From an uncultured Alphaproteobacteria bacterium (lineage in GTDB: Bacteria; Pseudomonadota; Alphaproteobacteria; Rhodobacterales; Rhodobacteraceae), in the NCBI GenBank assembly GCA_902584635.1, contig CACIAQ010000012.1, forward strand, positions 1 through 42,662: a stretch of 42,662 bases of DNA, in the 5' to 3' direction. Under the pieces are notes generated by a model. It was not told the origin of the DNA. It saw only the letters and a list, made by a program, of their open reading frames with translations, and ran no database searches. Shown one piece after another: positions 9,063-17,497 of the stretch. Position numbers and translations under genes: made by a program. The number at the start of each line of letters is the position of its first letter. The stretch's first letter is position 1.

Positions 9063-9911
9063 TTGAAAGACATTACTATTGAGGAAAAGGGATATGCTAA
9101 GATTAATCTTGCGCTCCATGTTACAGGAGTTCGAGCAGATGGCTACCACGTTCTTGACAGTATAGTGATCTTTACAGATATATTCGACAGCTTGGTAATT
9201 GAAAAAAATAGTAAACTTAGAATTTCTTTTACAGGAGAATTTTCTAGTTTGTTAGATGCAAAAAAAAACTCAGTCATACAGGCATCAAAACTCTTTGAAA
9301 ATGCTCCGTTGAATCGTTTATGTATTAGAATAGAAAAGAATCTGCCAATAGGAGCGGGGCTAGGTGGTGGCTCGGCCGATGCGGCAGCTATAATAAGATT
9401 TATTACAAATCACCTTGGTTACCCTATGCCCTCTAACGAGGATATATCAAAAATTGGGGCTGATGTTCCAGCTTGTGTGTTAAGTATAGCATCAAGAGTG
9501 GGAGGCATAGGGGAGATTGTTAGACCTATAGATATTTCAGCAATTGATCTATGGATTGTTTTAGTCAACCCACGCATAATTGTGTCCACAAGTAGCATAT
9601 TTGAAGATGTTATTAAAAAACATAACGAGCCATTAGAGTCTTTTGATCGCTTTAATAGTAGTAATCAGTTTATAGAATATTTGAAGAGGCAAAGAAATGA
9701 CCTTCAGGCTACAGCAGCTAAAAAATGGCCAGAAATCAATAATGTCCTTCATGCTATAGAAAATACAAAGGGTGTTTTACTTGCTAGAATGTCTGGATCA
9801 GGATCGACGTGTTTTGGACTTTATAGAAGTAAAGAAGTTGCAAAAAAAGCTGTAAACTCTATTAATAAAGAAAACAGTAGTTGGTGGATTAAATTTTCTA
9901 AAGTGAATTAA
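9063..9911 (+). CDS. ispE: 4-(cytidine-5'-diphospho)-2-C-methyl-D-erythritol kinase
   Basis: IspE phosphorylates CDP-methylerythritol, the fourth step of the MEP route to isoprenoid precursors. The 282-residue product is a GHMP kinase: the N-terminal substrate-binding segment AKINLALHVTGVRADGYHVL, the ATP-binding glycine-rich motif PIGAGLGGGSADAAA (about residues 95-109) and the C-terminal motif ARMSGSGSTCFGLY. The start is TTG at 9063; the GTG just upstream is out of frame and an in-frame stop precedes it. The gene sits 15 bases after the TPR gene. Its TAA stop shares the tetranucleotide TTAA with the stop of the convergent polyprenyl synthase gene. ispH in the same window belongs to the same pathway. 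Confidence 0.96.
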   Translation: MKDITIEEKGYAKINLALHVTGVRADGYHVLDSIVIFTDIFDSLVIEKNSKLRISFTGEFSSLLDAKKNSVIQASKLFENAPLNRLCIRIEKNLPIGAGLGGGSADAAAIIRFITNHLGYPMPSNEDISKIGADVPACVLSIASRVGGIGEIVRPIDISAIDLWIVLVNPRIIVSTSSIFEDVIKKHNEPLESFDRFNSSNQFIEYLKRQRNDLQATAAKKWPEINNVLHAIENTKGVLLARMSGSGSTCFGLYRSKEVAKKAVNSINKENSSWWIKFSKVN

Positions 9912-10891
9912 GAGACTCTGTCCAAAATTTCTTCAGCAAGTCCTATCATTAAAGTTTTAATTTCTGAGTTTTCTATGATCTGTAGAGCATTTATAGATCT
10001 TTCAGTCCATATTGAAGCTTGGTTTTTTGTGAAAAGTAAAGATTTTCTGTTTTCCAAGATTTCCAAAAAATTGTTTAGATCAGTTTGATTCAGCGAAGGT
10101 TTTTGAAAAGTTTCTTTAATTAATTTTTTTTCTAGTAAGGAAGACTTTTCATATGCATGAATTATTGGAAGAGTTACTTTTTTTTCGAAAAAATCATTGC
10201 CCTTATCTTTTCCCATCTCATTTTCATTACCCATGTAGTCTAAAAGATCATCTATGAGTTGAAAACTGGTACCAATACACTCGCCATACACCCGTAGAGC
10301 TTGTATGTGGGGATCGCTTGCTTCAGTAATTTCTGCTCCAGCCTGACATGCTGCCGAGAAAAGAGCTGATGTTTTACCTTGAATTACTTTTAAATAATCC
10401 TCTTGCGATGCATCAAGCTTTTTCTCTATGCCAACTTGTAAAATTTCACCTTGTGAAATAATTGCCGAAGCTTCTGATAAGGTTTTCATTATTTTCAGGG
10501 ACTGGGTTTTTACCATGAGCTGAAATGCTCTAGAAAAAAGAAAATCTCCCACCAAAACGGAGTACTTATTTGTCCAGATTAAATTTGCTGTTTTTAAACC
10601 TCTTCTTTTTTCACTCCGATCGATGACATCATCGTGGAGCAGTGTAGCTGAATGTATGTATTCAATAGCTGCTGCTAAAAACGTATCTTTTTCCCCCCTA
10701 TAATCAAAAAGTTTTGAAACCACCAAGGTCAAAAGTGGTCGAACTCTCTTTCCTCCAGAATTAATTAAATGGGACGCAATATCTCCTATAATCGGAGTTT
10801 CTTTTGAGCTTAGATTTTTCTCAATAACTTTGTTTGTCTTTCTAACTTTTTCAGACAACAAATCAGACAGTTTTGATATAGAGCTAGTCAA
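9908..10891 (-). CDS. Polyprenyl (probably octa- or decaprenyl) diphosphate synthase
   Basis: This trans-prenyltransferase extends farnesyl or geranylgeranyl diphosphate with isopentenyl diphosphate to make the quinone side chain. The 327 residues include the first aspartate-rich motif DDVID (87-91) in a YIHSATLLHDDVID context, the GGKRVRP substrate-binding motif (about 46-52), and the second aspartate-rich motif DDLLD (214-218) followed by GKDKGNDFFEKKVTLP. This is the long-chain class, related to IspB/DdsA; chain length cannot be read from sequence, though ubiquinone-10 is common in alphaproteobacteria. The start is TTG at 10891, preceded by a weak GGA-type site. It lies tail to tail with ispE and divergent from the methyltransferase gene. 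Confidence 0.92.
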   Translation of the reverse strand: MTSSISKLSDLLSEKVRKTNKVIEKNLSSKETPIIGDIASHLINSGGKRVRPLLTLVVSKLFDYRGEKDTFLAAAIEYIHSATLLHDDVIDRSEKRRGLKTANLIWTNKYSVLVGDFLFSRAFQLMVKTQSLKIMKTLSEASAIISQGEILQVGIEKKLDASQEDYLKVIQGKTSALFSAACQAGAEITEASDPHIQALRVYGECIGTSFQLIDDLLDYMGNENEMGKDKGNDFFEKKVTLPIIHAYEKSSLLEKKLIKETFQKPSLNQTDLNNFLEILENRKSLLFTKNQASIWTERSINALQIIENSEIKTLMIGLAEEILDRVS

Positions 10892-10981
10892 ATTAAATAT
10901 TCCAGTACATGTTATAAGTAATAGAGGTTTTATTTATAAAAACTATTGGCAATTGAAAAGATAAATAATAAGAATTCTAAT

Positions 10982-11740
10982 ATGCTTGATATCAGAAAAG
11001 ATCTAACAAAAAATAAGTTTTTGGGCAACAAATTAGAAATATTACAGTTTTCCCATGGTTACAGAGGTAACAATGACTCTGTTTTGGTTGCAGCGTCTGT
11101 TGCCGCAGAAAGAGGTCAAAAGGTATTGGAGTTAGGTTGCGGGAATGGATTGGCATTGTGTTGTTTATTATATCGAATTAGTGGGATAGAGGTTTTTGGA
11201 ATTGAAATTGACAAAAAAGTTGCTGAACTTTGCCGGCGGAATATAGCTTTAAATAATTTCAAAGCTAACATTTTCAATAGTGATGTAGCTACCAATGTTA
11301 AAGAGTTAAAATCTATTTCATTTGACCATGTTTTTATGAATCCCCCTTTTTTCAAAAAGAACTCTGTGATTCAATCTCAGGCGCCAAGCTCTCGTCTGGC
11401 TAAAGTTGAAACGCTAGCGTTGTCAGAATGGATTTCAGTAGCAAAAAAAAAATGTAAACCAAAAGGTAAAGTCACTATTATCCAAAGAGTGGAAAGACTT
11501 CCAGAGATTATTAAATACTTAAACGGTCACTTTGGTCAAATAACTGTTCAGCCCTTAAGCTCTTTTAAAGACACTAGCCCCAAAACGGTGATTATTCAGG
11601 CTAAAAAAAGTAGTCGTGCCGCCTTTAAACTGTTAGCTCCTAAAATAGTACATAAAATAGATAAAGACACGGGAAGTGTTATTTATGAAAACGAGTTTGA
11701 AGAAATCCTCAGAAGTGGGTATCCTCTGCAATTAAATTAA
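10982..11740 (+). CDS. TrmN6-like N6-adenine methyltransferase (COG4123 type)
   Basis: The 252-residue product is a class I SAM-dependent methyltransferase. It has a SAM-binding loop VLELGCGNGLALCCLL and the catalytic NPPFF motif (N-P-P-[FY]), which marks N6-adenine or glutamine methylation. The N-terminal LEILQFSHGYRGNNDSVLVA matches the alphaproteobacterial relatives of E. coli TrmN6 (YfiC), which modifies A37 of tRNA-Val. The substrate here is inferred only. The open frame reaches back to a TTG at 10946, but the family N-terminus aligns with the ATG at 10982, which I chose. The 3' end overlaps convergent phbB by 9 bases. Confidence 0.85.
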   Translation: MLDIRKDLTKNKFLGNKLEILQFSHGYRGNNDSVLVAASVAAERGQKVLELGCGNGLALCCLLYRISGIEVFGIEIDKKVAELCRRNIALNNFKANIFNSDVATNVKELKSISFDHVFMNPPFFKKNSVIQSQAPSSRLAKVETLALSEWISVAKKKCKPKGKVTIIQRVERLPEIIKYLNGHFGQITVQPLSSFKDTSPKTVIIQAKKSSRAAFKLLAPKIVHKIDKDTGSVIYENEFEEILRSGYPLQLN

Positions 11741-12451
11741 ATAATGCCCACCATTAGCTGTTACTGTTGAACCTGTAATAAAACTAGCCTCATCAGCAAC
11801 AAGAAACTGCACACATCGTGCAATGTCATCAGGTTGACCCAGATGCCCTACAGGAATTTCGCTTTCAGTTGCCTCAATTGCTTTCTCGCTCATAGCCTTA
11901 ACCATGTCTGTGTTTATATATCCTGGGCATATCGCATTTACCGTTATCCCCTTTCTTGCTCCTTCTAGTGCTAAAGATTTTGTAAAACCGAGCTCTCCTG
12001 CCTTTGCAGCAGAGTAATTTGCTTGTCCTAATTGACCCTTCTGACCATTAATTGAGGAAATATTTACTATTCTACCAAATCCCCTAGTTCTCATTCCATC
12101 CCAAATTGGGTGAGTCATATTAAATAATCCGTTTAGATTAACATCGATCACATCGCGCCACTGTTCTCTAGACATTTTGTGGAACATACCGTCCCTAGTA
12201 ATACCCGCGTTATTGACTAAAATATCAATGGGACCAAGTTTTTCTTCTACGCTTTTTATTCCAGAAACGCATTCCTCGTAATTACCGATGGACCACTTAA
12301 ATATATCTATTTTATTTTCTTTTGAAAATCTGGAGGCAACCTCGTTGTTGCCCGCATAGACAGCAGCGACTTTGTAACCTGATTCTTTAAGTTTAATCGA
12401 AATGGCGGCTCCTATTCCTCTGGTTCCACCGGTGATAAGTGCGACTCTCAT
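11732..12451 (-). CDS. phbB: Acetoacetyl-CoA reductase (short-chain dehydrogenase)
   Basis: PhbB reduces acetoacetyl-CoA to (R)-3-hydroxybutyryl-CoA with NADPH, the second step of polyhydroxybutyrate synthesis and an entry reaction for the ethylmalonyl-CoA pathway. The 239-residue SDR shows the cofactor motif TGGTRGIG (7-14), NNAG (80-83), the catalytic Ser132/133, Tyr146 and Lys150 in NISSINGQKGQ and YSAAK, and the C-terminal FITGSTVTANGGHYL. The INGQKGQxGQxNYSAAKAG pattern is characteristic of PhbB rather than FabG. A good ribosome-binding site (GGGAG) lies about 9 bases before the ATG. No phbA thiolase gene is adjacent, although the two are often paired. Confidence 0.92.
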   Translation of the reverse strand: MRVALITGGTRGIGAAISIKLKESGYKVAAVYAGNNEVASRFSKENKIDIFKWSIGNYEECVSGIKSVEEKLGPIDILVNNAGITRDGMFHKMSREQWRDVIDVNLNGLFNMTHPIWDGMRTRGFGRIVNISSINGQKGQLGQANYSAAKAGELGFTKSLALEGARKGITVNAICPGYINTDMVKAMSEKAIEATESEIPVGHLGQPDDIARCVQFLVADEASFITGSTVTANGGHYLI

Positions 12452-12475
12452 TATATAGCTCCCATTAATATCATT

Positions 12476-12504
12476 TTCGTAGATTTAAATGTTTTAATAG
12501 TCAA
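12476..12504 (-). promoter_or_regulatory. Possible promoter for phbB
   Basis: On the minus strand TTGACT (12504-12499) is followed after 17 bases by TACGAA (12481-12476), which would start transcription about 18-20 bases before the phbB ATG. The -35 is close to consensus and the -10 is weak. It lies in the 129-base spacer between tlpA and phbB, both transcribed leftward, so phbB would have its own promoter. Confidence 0.35.
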
Positions 12505-12580
12505 GATAAACTCTTAACGTAAAATAGGTTTTTTTGAACTTTGTGAATAAATTTCTGCAAACATTAGAAACCTTAACTCC

Positions 12581-13156
12581 TTATTTTATTGTTAACAGTC
12601 GTTTGAAAAAAATGTGCGTGTCCGAAGTATCCCAATCAATATCACCAATGATGCGACCGATTTCTGCACCAGTAGAATGTATTACAACCGTTGTTGGAAG
12701 GGCTGTAACTCCATACTTCATGGCCAATTTCCCTTTCGGGTCTCGATATTTGCTAAGATAACCTAAATTATAGTCACTAAAAAAAGTATCAATTGCTACT
12801 TTTGAATTTCTCCCTGAGGCAATAGTAATTATTCGAATGCTTTCATTTTTCATATTCAAGGCCAAATTATTAAGTGAGGGCATCTCTTTCTTGCATGGTG
12901 CACACCAAGTGGCCCAAAAATTTATTACCAAAATCTCCTCATTAAAACCTATCTCAACCGCATTTTCATCGGCGTCTATAACAAGGGGTTTTGGTAGAAG
13001 GTGTGGTTTTTCTGAAAAAATAAATTTTCTAAGCTCCCCCTCGATTATATCTTTAGTTTTTTCTTGATATTTGGTTTCAGCGATGGACGAAATTGAAAAA
13101 AAAAGATTTACGATAAGTATTAAAGGCCCTAGTTTTAGCAGTAACAAAGTTTTCAT
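12581..13156 (-). CDS. tlpA: TlpA-family thiol:disulfide oxidoreductase, exported
   Basis: TlpA-like proteins are periplasmic reducing thioredoxins, typically serving cytochrome c or cytochrome oxidase copper-site maturation. The 191-residue product has an N-terminal hydrophobic signal or anchor segment (residues about 2-25, TLLLLKLGPLILIVNLFFSI) and a thioredoxin fold with the active site WCAPC (Cys85, Cys88) in INFWATWCAPCKKEMPSL. The cis-proline region is YGVTALPTTVVI. It is divergent from argH with only about 28 bases between the two proposed starts, the same tlpA-argH arrangement found in Rhodobacterales. The precise partner protein cannot be read from sequence. Confidence 0.9.
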   Translation of the reverse strand: MKTLLLLKLGPLILIVNLFFSISSIAETKYQEKTKDIIEGELRKFIFSEKPHLLPKPLVIDADENAVEIGFNEEILVINFWATWCAPCKKEMPSLNNLALNMKNESIRIITIASGRNSKVAIDTFFSDYNLGYLSKYRDPKGKLAMKYGVTALPTTVVIHSTGAEIGRIIGDIDWDTSDTHIFFKRLLTIK

Positions 13157-13184
13157 GATCTATGATGTAGTGGTGGAGTTTAAT

Positions 13185-14582
13185 TTGTCTAATAAGAATA
13201 AATCAAATGAAATGTGGGGGGGAAGGTTTTCTGAGAAGCCAACTGATCTTCTTACACAAATAAACTCTTCGATAGATATAGATAGAAGATTGGCTTTCGA
13301 GGATATTTTAGGTTCAAAGGCTCATGTAGAGATGCTCGCTAAAATGAATATCATCACTAAAAAGGTCAAAGCAAAAATACTACGTGGATTAAAAAAAATT
13401 GAGAAAGAGATAATGGGTGGTGATTTTAATTTTAACAGCTCTTTAGAAGATATTCACATGAATATAGAAGCGAGACTAGCAGAAATCATCGGCGCTGATG
13501 CAGGCCGTATACACACTGCTAGGTCTAGAAATGATCAAGTTGTAACTGACTTTAGACTATGGATGAGAAAGGCCATTATTGACATAGAGGTTGAACTATC
13601 TAAGCTTATGATCATTCTGCTTGAAAAGTCAGAGAAAAGTATAGAAATAATTTTCCCAGGGTATACTCATCTGCAAGTTGCACAACCTGTGAGATTTAGT
13701 CATCATTTACTAGCCTATTTAGAGATGTTTGGTAGGGATATAGAAAGATTTAAGCAAACTAAAGAAAGATTAAATGAATGCCCTTTGGGCGCTGCTGCTT
13801 TGGCGGGAACTTCTTTTCCGATTGATAGGTTTGATACAGCAAAAACTCTTGGGTTTAGAGGGCCGATGAGAAATAGCATGGACGCTGTTTCCGATAGGGA
13901 CTTTGTTTTAGAGTTTATATCTGACTCTGCTATCGCCATGGTGCACTTTAGTAGATTAGCGGAGGAATTAATTTTGTGGGGATCTATCGAGTTTGACTTT
14001 ATTTCACTTCCCGACTCGTTGGTGACTGGTTCCTCTATAATGCCACAGAAGAAAAATCCTGATGCCGCAGAGCTAATTAGAGCTAAGACGGGTAGAGTTA
14101 ACGGAGCATTACTATCGTTACTAACAGTAATGAAGGGTCTTCCTTTGGCTTACGCTAAAGATATGCAAGAGGATAAAGAGTCCGTTTTTGATGTCTTTGA
14201 TACTTTAATTCTTGTTATAAAAATAACACAGGAGCTAATAGAGAAAATGAAAGTTAATAAGATAAACATGTATAATGCTGCGTCCAATGGATTTTCCACG
14301 GCAACTGACTTAGCTGATTGGTTTGTTAGAGAATTAGGCATGCCATTTAGAGAGGCCCATTCGCTGACAGGTAAGATAGTGGGATTAGCTTCGAGAAAAA
14401 ATAATAAATTAAGCGAATTCAGCTTAAGTGATCTTAAGAAAATTGAACCAAAGATCAGCGAAAAGGTTTTCAAAATCCTATCTCCAGAGAACTCTATTGA
14501 GTCTAGAAACAGTTATGGAGGGACAGCATCCAGAGAAATAAGGAGACAAATTAAATTTTGGAAGAGAAGATTAAATGCGTAG
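13185..14582 (+). CDS. argH: Argininosuccinate lyase
   Basis: ArgH splits argininosuccinate into arginine and fumarate, the last step of arginine synthesis. The product starting MWGGRFSEKPTDLLTQINSS a few codons in is full length at about 465 residues. The fumarase/aspartase superfamily signature GSSIMPQKKNPD is present, as are TARSRNDQVVTDFR and the GYTHLQVAQPVRFSHH stretch. The open frame extends to an ATG at 13071, but that would overlap divergent tlpA by 86 bases and add residues absent from the family. The best-supported start is TTG at 13185, with a GGTGGAG ribosome-binding site at 13172-13178; ATG at 13212 is the alternative. It is translationally overlapped with the lipoprotein gene that follows. 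Confidence 0.96.
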   Translation: MSNKNKSNEMWGGRFSEKPTDLLTQINSSIDIDRRLAFEDILGSKAHVEMLAKMNIITKKVKAKILRGLKKIEKEIMGGDFNFNSSLEDIHMNIEARLAEIIGADAGRIHTARSRNDQVVTDFRLWMRKAIIDIEVELSKLMIILLEKSEKSIEIIFPGYTHLQVAQPVRFSHHLLAYLEMFGRDIERFKQTKERLNECPLGAAALAGTSFPIDRFDTAKTLGFRGPMRNSMDAVSDRDFVLEFISDSAIAMVHFSRLAEELILWGSIEFDFISLPDSLVTGSSIMPQKKNPDAAELIRAKTGRVNGALLSLLTVMKGLPLAYAKDMQEDKESVFDVFDTLILVIKITQELIEKMKVNKINMYNAASNGFSTATDLADWFVRELGMPFREAHSLTGKIVGLASRKNNKLSEFSLSDLKKIEPKISEKVFKILSPENSIESRNSYGGTASREIRRQIKFWKRRLNA

Positions 14583-14691
14583 TTGGACATTATATCTTGT
14601 AATAATATTGTTTTGCCTTAACGTTTCAGGCTGTGGTGTAAAATCACCTCCTTTTTTGATTCAAAAAAACAGCTTGATTAAATATGAATGA
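14575..14691 (+). CDS. lptM: LptM-like small lipoprotein (YifL type)
   Basis: A 38-residue gene fits exactly between argH and lysA, overlapping argH by 8 bases at its start and lysA by 8 bases at its end. The product has a basic start (MRSW), a hydrophobic core (LYLVIILFCLN), a lipobox VSGC with the lipidated Cys at position 20, and GVKSPPFL just after it. That resembles the GCGxKGPLxxP pattern of LptM, which assists maturation of the LPS translocon LptD. The position between argH and lysA is the known location of this lipoprotein gene in related alphaproteobacteria. Identification rests on position, lipobox and the short following motif. Confidence 0.82.
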   Translation: MRSWTLYLVIILFCLNVSGCGVKSPPFLIQKNSLIKYE

Positions 14692-15946
14692 ACAAATTTC
14701 TTACAGATTGGATGAGCTATTTGTAGAAGATGTAGCTGTTAGCGAGATAACGGATAGTCTGAGAACCCCATTCTATATTTACTCACGTTCTACTATAAAA
14801 AATAATTTTGAACGGTTTAGGAAATCAATGGAGGGGTTGGGTGGTATGATTTGTTATTCAGTAAAGGCTAATTCGAATCTCTCTGTTTTGCAAACTATTG
14901 CCCAACTTGGAGGTGGGGCAGATGTTGTATCACTCGGAGAGTATCAAAGGGCACTTAGAGCAGGGATTGACCAAAAAAAAATTGTATTCTCTGGTGTAGG
15001 AAAGCAAGATTTTGAAATTGCTGAAACTCTTAAATCTTCTTTGTTGCAATATAATGTTGAAAGTGTATCTGAGTTAGAAACAATAAATAAAATAGCAGTA
15101 AGCCTCAATAGGCAGGCACCAATTGCTTTGAGGGTCAACCCCGACATTGATGCAGGAACACATGAAAATATTTCGACAGGTAAAGCAGATAATAAATTTG
15201 GTATTCCAATTACTAGTGCAAAAGATATTTATCAGTATGCGAGCAAACTAGAAAAAATAAAGATTGTAGGCGTAGATGTGCATATAGGAAGTCAGATAAG
15301 TGATTTAAATGCATTTCGTCAAACATTTGAAAACCTAGCAAAGTTAATTAATGAACTTAAGAATATTAATATTCATATAGAGAATATTGATATCGGTGGT
15401 GGCTTAGGCATTAAGTATACAGAAAATGATGTAGAACCTGACTTACAGAAGTATTGTACATTGGTAAGGCAGATATTAGGAAATTTAAATTGTAGCATTA
15501 TTTTTGAGCCAGGCCGATACATAGTTGGTAATTCTGGTATTTTGGTGACAAAGGTTCTCTATAAAAAAAAATCTCAAAATAAAAATTTCCTTATTACTGA
15601 CGCAGGTATGAATGACTTTTCTCGAGCTGCATTATATGGAGCTGCTCATAGGTTAATACCAATATCTAAAAAAAATAGTGGAGAAACAGAGGTCTATGAT
15701 GTGGTAGGACCTGTCTGTGAAACAACCGATACATTTCTAAAAAATCATATAATAGAGAGACCTGAAGAAGGAGATTTTTTAGCATTTTTAGATGTTGGGG
15801 CTTACGGAGCTGTCTTATCTTCTGAGTATAATACAAGACCCCTGGTTCCAGAAATTATGGTTTTCAATAAACGTTTTGAAATGGTTAGATCGAGACCAAG
15901 TTATGAAGAAATATTTGACAAAGAAGTCATACCAGATTGGAAATGA
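14684..15946 (+). CDS. lysA: Diaminopimelate decarboxylase
   Basis: LysA converts meso-diaminopimelate to lysine using pyridoxal phosphate. The 420-residue protein is full length, with the PLP-binding Lys61 in CYSVKANSNLSVL, the phosphate-binding glycine loop DIGGGLGIKY, EPGRYIVGNSG, and the catalytic Cys in GPVCETTD contributed to the neighbouring subunit's active site. Its ATG overlaps the end of the lptM-like gene, making argH-lptM-lysA a tightly coupled amino-acid biosynthesis operon. The last 20 bases overlap the convergent zinc-ribbon gene. Confidence 0.97.
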   Translation: MNEQISYRLDELFVEDVAVSEITDSLRTPFYIYSRSTIKNNFERFRKSMEGLGGMICYSVKANSNLSVLQTIAQLGGGADVVSLGEYQRALRAGIDQKKIVFSGVGKQDFEIAETLKSSLLQYNVESVSELETINKIAVSLNRQAPIALRVNPDIDAGTHENISTGKADNKFGIPITSAKDIYQYASKLEKIKIVGVDVHIGSQISDLNAFRQTFENLAKLINELKNINIHIENIDIGGGLGIKYTENDVEPDLQKYCTLVRQILGNLNCSIIFEPGRYIVGNSGILVTKVLYKKKSQNKNFLITDAGMNDFSRAALYGAAHRLIPISKKNSGETEVYDVVGPVCETTDTFLKNHIIERPEEGDFLAFLDVGAYGAVLSSEYNTRPLVPEIMVFNKRFEMVRSRPSYEEIFDKEVIPDWK

Positions 15947-16679
15947 AGTTCCTTATTTTTTCAAGAATTATAAAAACAATATCTTGAAAAATGGTGGTGT
16001 ATTTTGTGATTTGAGACAAAATTTCTGGTGCAAAGGGTATCTTTACAAGAATATCTTCTAGAAACAAAGTCGTTAGACTGTAAGTAAAAAAACCTATTAC
16101 AAGTAAGATTGATAATAGTACTAAACCTCGCTGGGCTCTTGATTTAGTTCCATTTTTAGTAGTCTCTTTATTTTCGATAGAAGGTTGCTTAGCTTTCTTC
16201 AATAAATCGGATGACTCTTTAAGCCTTTTCTCAATCTCTATTTCCCTAGCAGCCCTTTCTTCGATATGCTCATTACTAGGAGTCTCCTTGTTATTTCTAA
16301 TTCGTGGAAATGTCTTTGAGGGGCCTTCATTCCCAATTTCATTATTTGCTTCACTTGTTTCAAAGTTAAAAATATGTTCACTTTCAGTATCATTATTTTT
16401 TGTTTGAACCCTATTATTATTACCAAAACTATTTTGAACTTCCTCAAGAGCCAGATAGTTAAGCTCAGTTGTTCCAAAATCTTTATTTTTATTCTCAATT
16501 AACACATCACTATTAAACTTTTGCGATACGGTTTCCAATTCTTTTGTTTGTTCAAGCTTTTCAAATTTATCTATCCAGGAGCTTCCACATTCAACACATA
16601 AAAACTTAACCGTCTTGGTTAGAGACGATCTCTCATCTACTTTGTATTCAGCATTACAATCGGGGCAGAAAACGTGCAT
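15927..16679 (-). CDS. MJ0042-type zinc-ribbon protein with one membrane segment
   Basis: The 250-residue protein begins with a small zinc ribbon: MHVFCPDCNAEYKV and FLCVECGSSW give Cys5, Cys8, Cys28 and Cys31. A polar, asparagine-, lysine- and glutamate-rich linker (about 40-180, likely disordered with a charged helical stretch at 137-163) follows, then a membrane segment (about 184-206, GLVLLSILLVIGFFTYSLTTLFL) and a 45-residue C-terminal tail. Function unknown; in alphaproteobacteria such MJ0042 finger proteins are usually encoded beside ftsE-ftsX, which are absent here. The linker is the least conserved part and is unusually N-rich. Convergent with lysA (20-base overlap) and divergent from plsC. 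Confidence 0.85.
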   Translation of the reverse strand: MHVFCPDCNAEYKVDERSSLTKTVKFLCVECGSSWIDKFEKLEQTKELETVSQKFNSDVLIENKNKDFGTTELNYLALEEVQNSFGNNNRVQTKNNDTESEHIFNFETSEANNEIGNEGPSKTFPRIRNNKETPSNEHIEERAAREIEIEKRLKESSDLLKKAKQPSIENKETTKNGTKSRAQRGLVLLSILLVIGFFTYSLTTLFLEDILVKIPFAPEILSQITKYTTIFQDIVFIILEKIRNFISNLV

Positions 16680-16777
16680 AAATTAATATATTTTCTCTTG
16701 TCAATGGTATGTGATAATAAAGTGAAAGTATAAATTTTTAAATAAAATTTTGACTTATTAGTAAGAAAGTTCATTGA

Positions 16778-17497
16778 ATGAAGGGAAAATTTAAGAATAT
16801 TAGCACGGCAATTATTATTTATACGCTTTTGGTAGTTATGGGTATAATATTACTACCTTATGCGAGTAGATCTAAAGAAAACTGTTTGAAAGTAATCAGG
16901 TTATATTGTGAAGTAGTATTTTGGATATTAAAAAAATTTTTTAACATTAAAATTTTAGTTAAAGGTCGTTTACCGGATAATAGTGCCTCAATAATCTGCT
17001 CAAAACACCAATCTTTTTTAGATGTTTTAATTTTGTTAAAAGCCCTTCCCGAGCCAAAGTTTATAATGAAATCAGAATTGTCTTGGGTACCAGTTCTTGC
17101 TACATATGCAAAAAAAATTGGGTGTATTAAGGTAAAAAGAAACGATATGGCAAGAAGTTGGTATTCTCTAAAACATATAATAAACGAAGAAGCGGAAAAT
17201 CAATCGGGTCAGTTAGTAATTTATCCAGAAGGTACAAGAACTAGCCCTGGACAAGAAGTAAAATATAAGAGAGGCGTTTTGATGTTATTCTCTAGTCTTA
17301 AGCGGCCTCTATATTTAGTTTCAACAAACGCTGGAGTAGCGTGGTCAAAGAATGGTTTATTCAAAGCCAATGCCACCGCTGCAATTAACTTTATAGAGAA
17401 AATTAACTATTCAAAAAAAGAAGATTTAAAGTTGGATTATATAAAGGAAAATATAGAAAGAGATTCTTTAAAGCTATACAACGAAGAAGTTGCCTAG
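16778..17497 (+). CDS. plsC: 1-acyl-sn-glycerol-3-phosphate acyltransferase
   Basis: PlsC acylates lysophosphatidic acid to phosphatidic acid, the precursor of membrane phospholipids. The 239-residue product has an N-terminal membrane segment (about residues 9-28), the catalytic HX4D motif as [12 protein letters not shown], the EGTR motif in [10 protein letters not shown], and a KRGVLML segment. A serine-lysine replaces the more common asparagine before the catalytic histidine, as in other alphaproteobacterial members. It is a single gene between the divergent zinc-ribbon gene and convergent accA; its TAG stop shares CTAG with the accA stop. Confidence 0.94.
   Translation: MKGKFKNISTAIIIYTLLVVMGIILLPYASRSKENCLKVIRLYCEVVFWILKKFFNIKILVKGRLPDNSASIICSKHQSFLDVLILLKALPEPKFIMKSELSWVPVLATYAKKIGCIKVKRNDMARSWYSLKHIINEEAENQSGQLVIYPEGTRTSPGQEVKYKRGVLMLFSSLKRPLYLVSTNAGVAWSKNGLFKANATAAINFIEKINYSKKEDLKLDYIKENIERDSLKLYNEEVA

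Noticed and set aside
12534-12761. 75-codon plus-strand frame opposite the end of tlpA
   Set aside because: It runs antisense to the conserved TlpA thioredoxin domain and has no family features.
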